From positions 1 to 6,881 of the forward strand of contig JAITDQ010000126.1 in NCBI GenBank assembly GCA_031282485.1: DNA of 6,881 nucleotides. Direction: 5' to 3'. A program made the position numbers and the translations under genes. Below are positions 5,554 to 6,881 of the stretch, in pieces; within the stretch, counting starts at the first letter, position 1; the number at the start of each line of letters is the position of its first letter. A model generated the notes under the pieces. That model saw only the letters and a program-made list of their open reading frames with translations, ran no database searches and had not been told where the DNA came from. The DNA comes from Tannerella sp. (GTDB lineage Bacteria > Bacteroidota > Bacteroidia > Bacteroidales > Tannerellaceae).

Positions 5554-6881
5554 ATGGACGAAAAATCGAAATATTACAAAGAAATCATCAAAAGCAGGAT
5601 GTTTAAGAATGCCTCCAATATTTGGGGTGTTCGGAATATTGACAATTTTGATCCGGTGGTAAAATTGTTGATTGAGTCGCTGGCAAGCGAAATAAACAAA
5701 CTTTCCAACGAGTCGGAAAACATCGAAGCGAGGTTGCTGGAGAGGATTGCAGGGGTTTTAACTCCTGATGTTCTTATGACGGTACGCCCGTCGCATACGA
5801 TACTTCATGCCAAACCTGTGGAAAACTCTGCCGTATTAAGAAAAACATCCGGTTTTTATTACAAAACCAAAGAATCTGCCGACAACATCCATTTTTTCCC
5901 GGCAGATGATTTCAATCTTGTCAAAGGAGACGTTAAATCAATCATTTGTGCAAGAAAAGTATATACGATTGACGACCGGAAGTCTAAGGAGATTTGTGCA
6001 AAAAGTGTAAAGAAATCCGAAAAATTCACCAACAAACTCTGGATAGGTCTTGATTTTCATCTGTCTGTAACGAATGTGCAAAATCTTTCTTTTTATTTTG
6101 ATTTGCCAAACAGTGAGAAAAAGAACGAACTGCTGCATTTATTGCCTTATACTCAATGGGAATACGAAGGCGTTCCGCTTTCTGTCAAACCCGGTATGGA
6201 TATTCGGAAGAATTATGAAAAAAACTATGATAACTCGCCTTTGGCAACATACGATTTATCAAACCTTTCCGACGAAAGCATAATCAACAATTATAATTAT
6301 CAATATATTACGCTTACGAGTAATATTGTCAACAACGATGAAGACAAAAAATTGCTGCCCGATGAACTGGTAGAAATGTTTCCCCATGCGGACAAAAACG
6401 GAAGTCTGAAGCCGCTGTTTTGGATTAAGGTAACATTCCCACCCGGTTTCGACGATTACATACTGGATGATTTCTTTGTATCTATCAACGCTTTTCCCGT
6501 CATCAACAAATATCAATACTCGAAGTATTTAAAAACCGGTAAAATGGTGTCCGTTATTCCCCTTGAAATAGACAAAGATGAGTTTTTCCTGTCTATGGGC
6601 GATGTCATGGATTCAAATAATCGCCGTTACATGCACCTGCCTTTCAAAGACAGCGAAAAGAATGCTCCGTTTGGGACATATATTCTTAAACGTGGCGGAG
6701 CGGAAAGATTTGATTCGAGAAATGCGAAAGAATACCTGTCGAACCTGATTGACGTCCTGCGTGAAGAAAACACTGCCTTTTCCATGTTCGGCAAGGGCTT
6801 TGTCGATGAACTGGTAAACCATATCAATACCGAACTTGTTGCGATTGAGTTAAAATTGAACGAACTTCATATCAACAGGGA
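5554..6881 (+). CDS. tssF: T6SS baseplate protein TssF (VasA/ImpG family), 3' end outside window
   Basis: An ATG two bases after the tssE stop opens a frame that stays open to the window edge, giving 442 visible codons. The family is usually around 600 residues, so roughly the last quarter is missing. The N-terminus (MDEKSKYYKEIIKSRM) leads into a helical segment with IESLASEINKLSNESENIEARLLERIAGVLTP near residues 40-71, followed by RPSHTILHAKP. This layout is typical of Bacteroidota TssF, where the helical region precedes the beta-rich domains. Later segments such as FWIKVTFPPGFDD and the FSMFGKGFVDELVNHI stretch near the edge also fit. TssF builds the baseplate wedge with TssG and TssE in the cytoplasm and contacts TssK and the envelope complex. 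tssG is the expected next gene. Confidence 0.9.
   Translation, partial: MDEKSKYYKEIIKSRMFKNASNIWGVRNIDNFDPVVKLLIESLASEINKLSNESENIEARLLERIAGVLTPDVLMTVRPSHTILHAKPVENSAVLRKTSGFYYKTKESADNIHFFPADDFNLVKGDVKSIICARKVYTIDDRKSKEICAKSVKKSEKFTNKLWIGLDFHLSVTNVQNLSFYFDLPNSEKKNELLHLLPYTQWEYEGVPLSVKPGMDIRKNYEKNYDNSPLATYDLSNLSDESIINNYNYQYITLTSNIVNNDEDKKLLPDELVEMFPHADKNGSLKPLFWIKVTFPPGFDDYILDDFFVSINAFPVINKYQYSKYLKTGKMVSVIPLEIDKDEFFLSMGDVMDSNNRRYMHLPFKDSEKNAPFGTYILKRGGAERFDSRNAKEYLSNLIDVLREENTAFSMFGKGFVDELVNHINTELVAIELKLNELHINR

Noticed and set aside
1..6881. CRISPR arrays, tRNA or rRNA genes, insertion sequences, effector-immunity pairs
   Set aside because: I saw no regularly spaced repeats, cloverleaf-like sequence, transposase or terminal inverted repeats. 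All long frames on the plus strand are explained by the genes listed.

Overview
The window suggests a member of the phylum Bacteroidota, probably Bacteroidales-like. Three things point there. The genes form a subtype iii (Bacteroidota) type VI secretion system (T6SS) module. Shine-Dalgarno sequences are largely absent and most starts lie in A/T-rich contexts. The leader ahead of the first T6SS gene carries TAnnTTTG boxes, the -7 type seen in Bacteroides promoters. The genus cannot be fixed from the sequence alone.

Layout: (1) 2-394 is the C-terminal part of a radical-SAM-type protein whose start and cluster-binding half lie off the left edge. (2) 395-637 is a non-coding leader with a small hairpin, two TAnnTTTG boxes, a CCGG inverted repeat and a run of phased A/T tracts. 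(3) 638-6881 is one tightly packed plus-strand operon read as tssQ, tssO, tssP, tssR, tssE and tssF. Gaps are 36 bases or less, except the 40 bases before tssR, which hold a GC-rich hairpin. tssF runs off the right edge.

How the genes work together: TssQ, TssO and TssP are each predicted to have one N-terminal membrane helix. TssR is a large predicted lipoprotein. In Bacteroidota, these proteins plus TssN make the trans-envelope complex that replaces the TssJLM complex of Proteobacteria. TssE (gp25-like) and TssF belong to the cytoplasmic baseplate on which the sheath and Hcp tube are built. The window therefore joins the envelope and baseplate parts of one contractile weapon. No sheath, tube, spike, ClpV, TssK, TssN, effector or immunity gene is visible here.

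The architecture is a known one, and I do not see a wholly new system. The items most worth a second look are the degenerate metal-site loop in the TssR VWA-like domain, the conflict over the tssR start and its hairpin, the curved-DNA-like leader ahead of tssQ, two SH3-like modules in TssR, and a possible TssQ/TssO paralogy.
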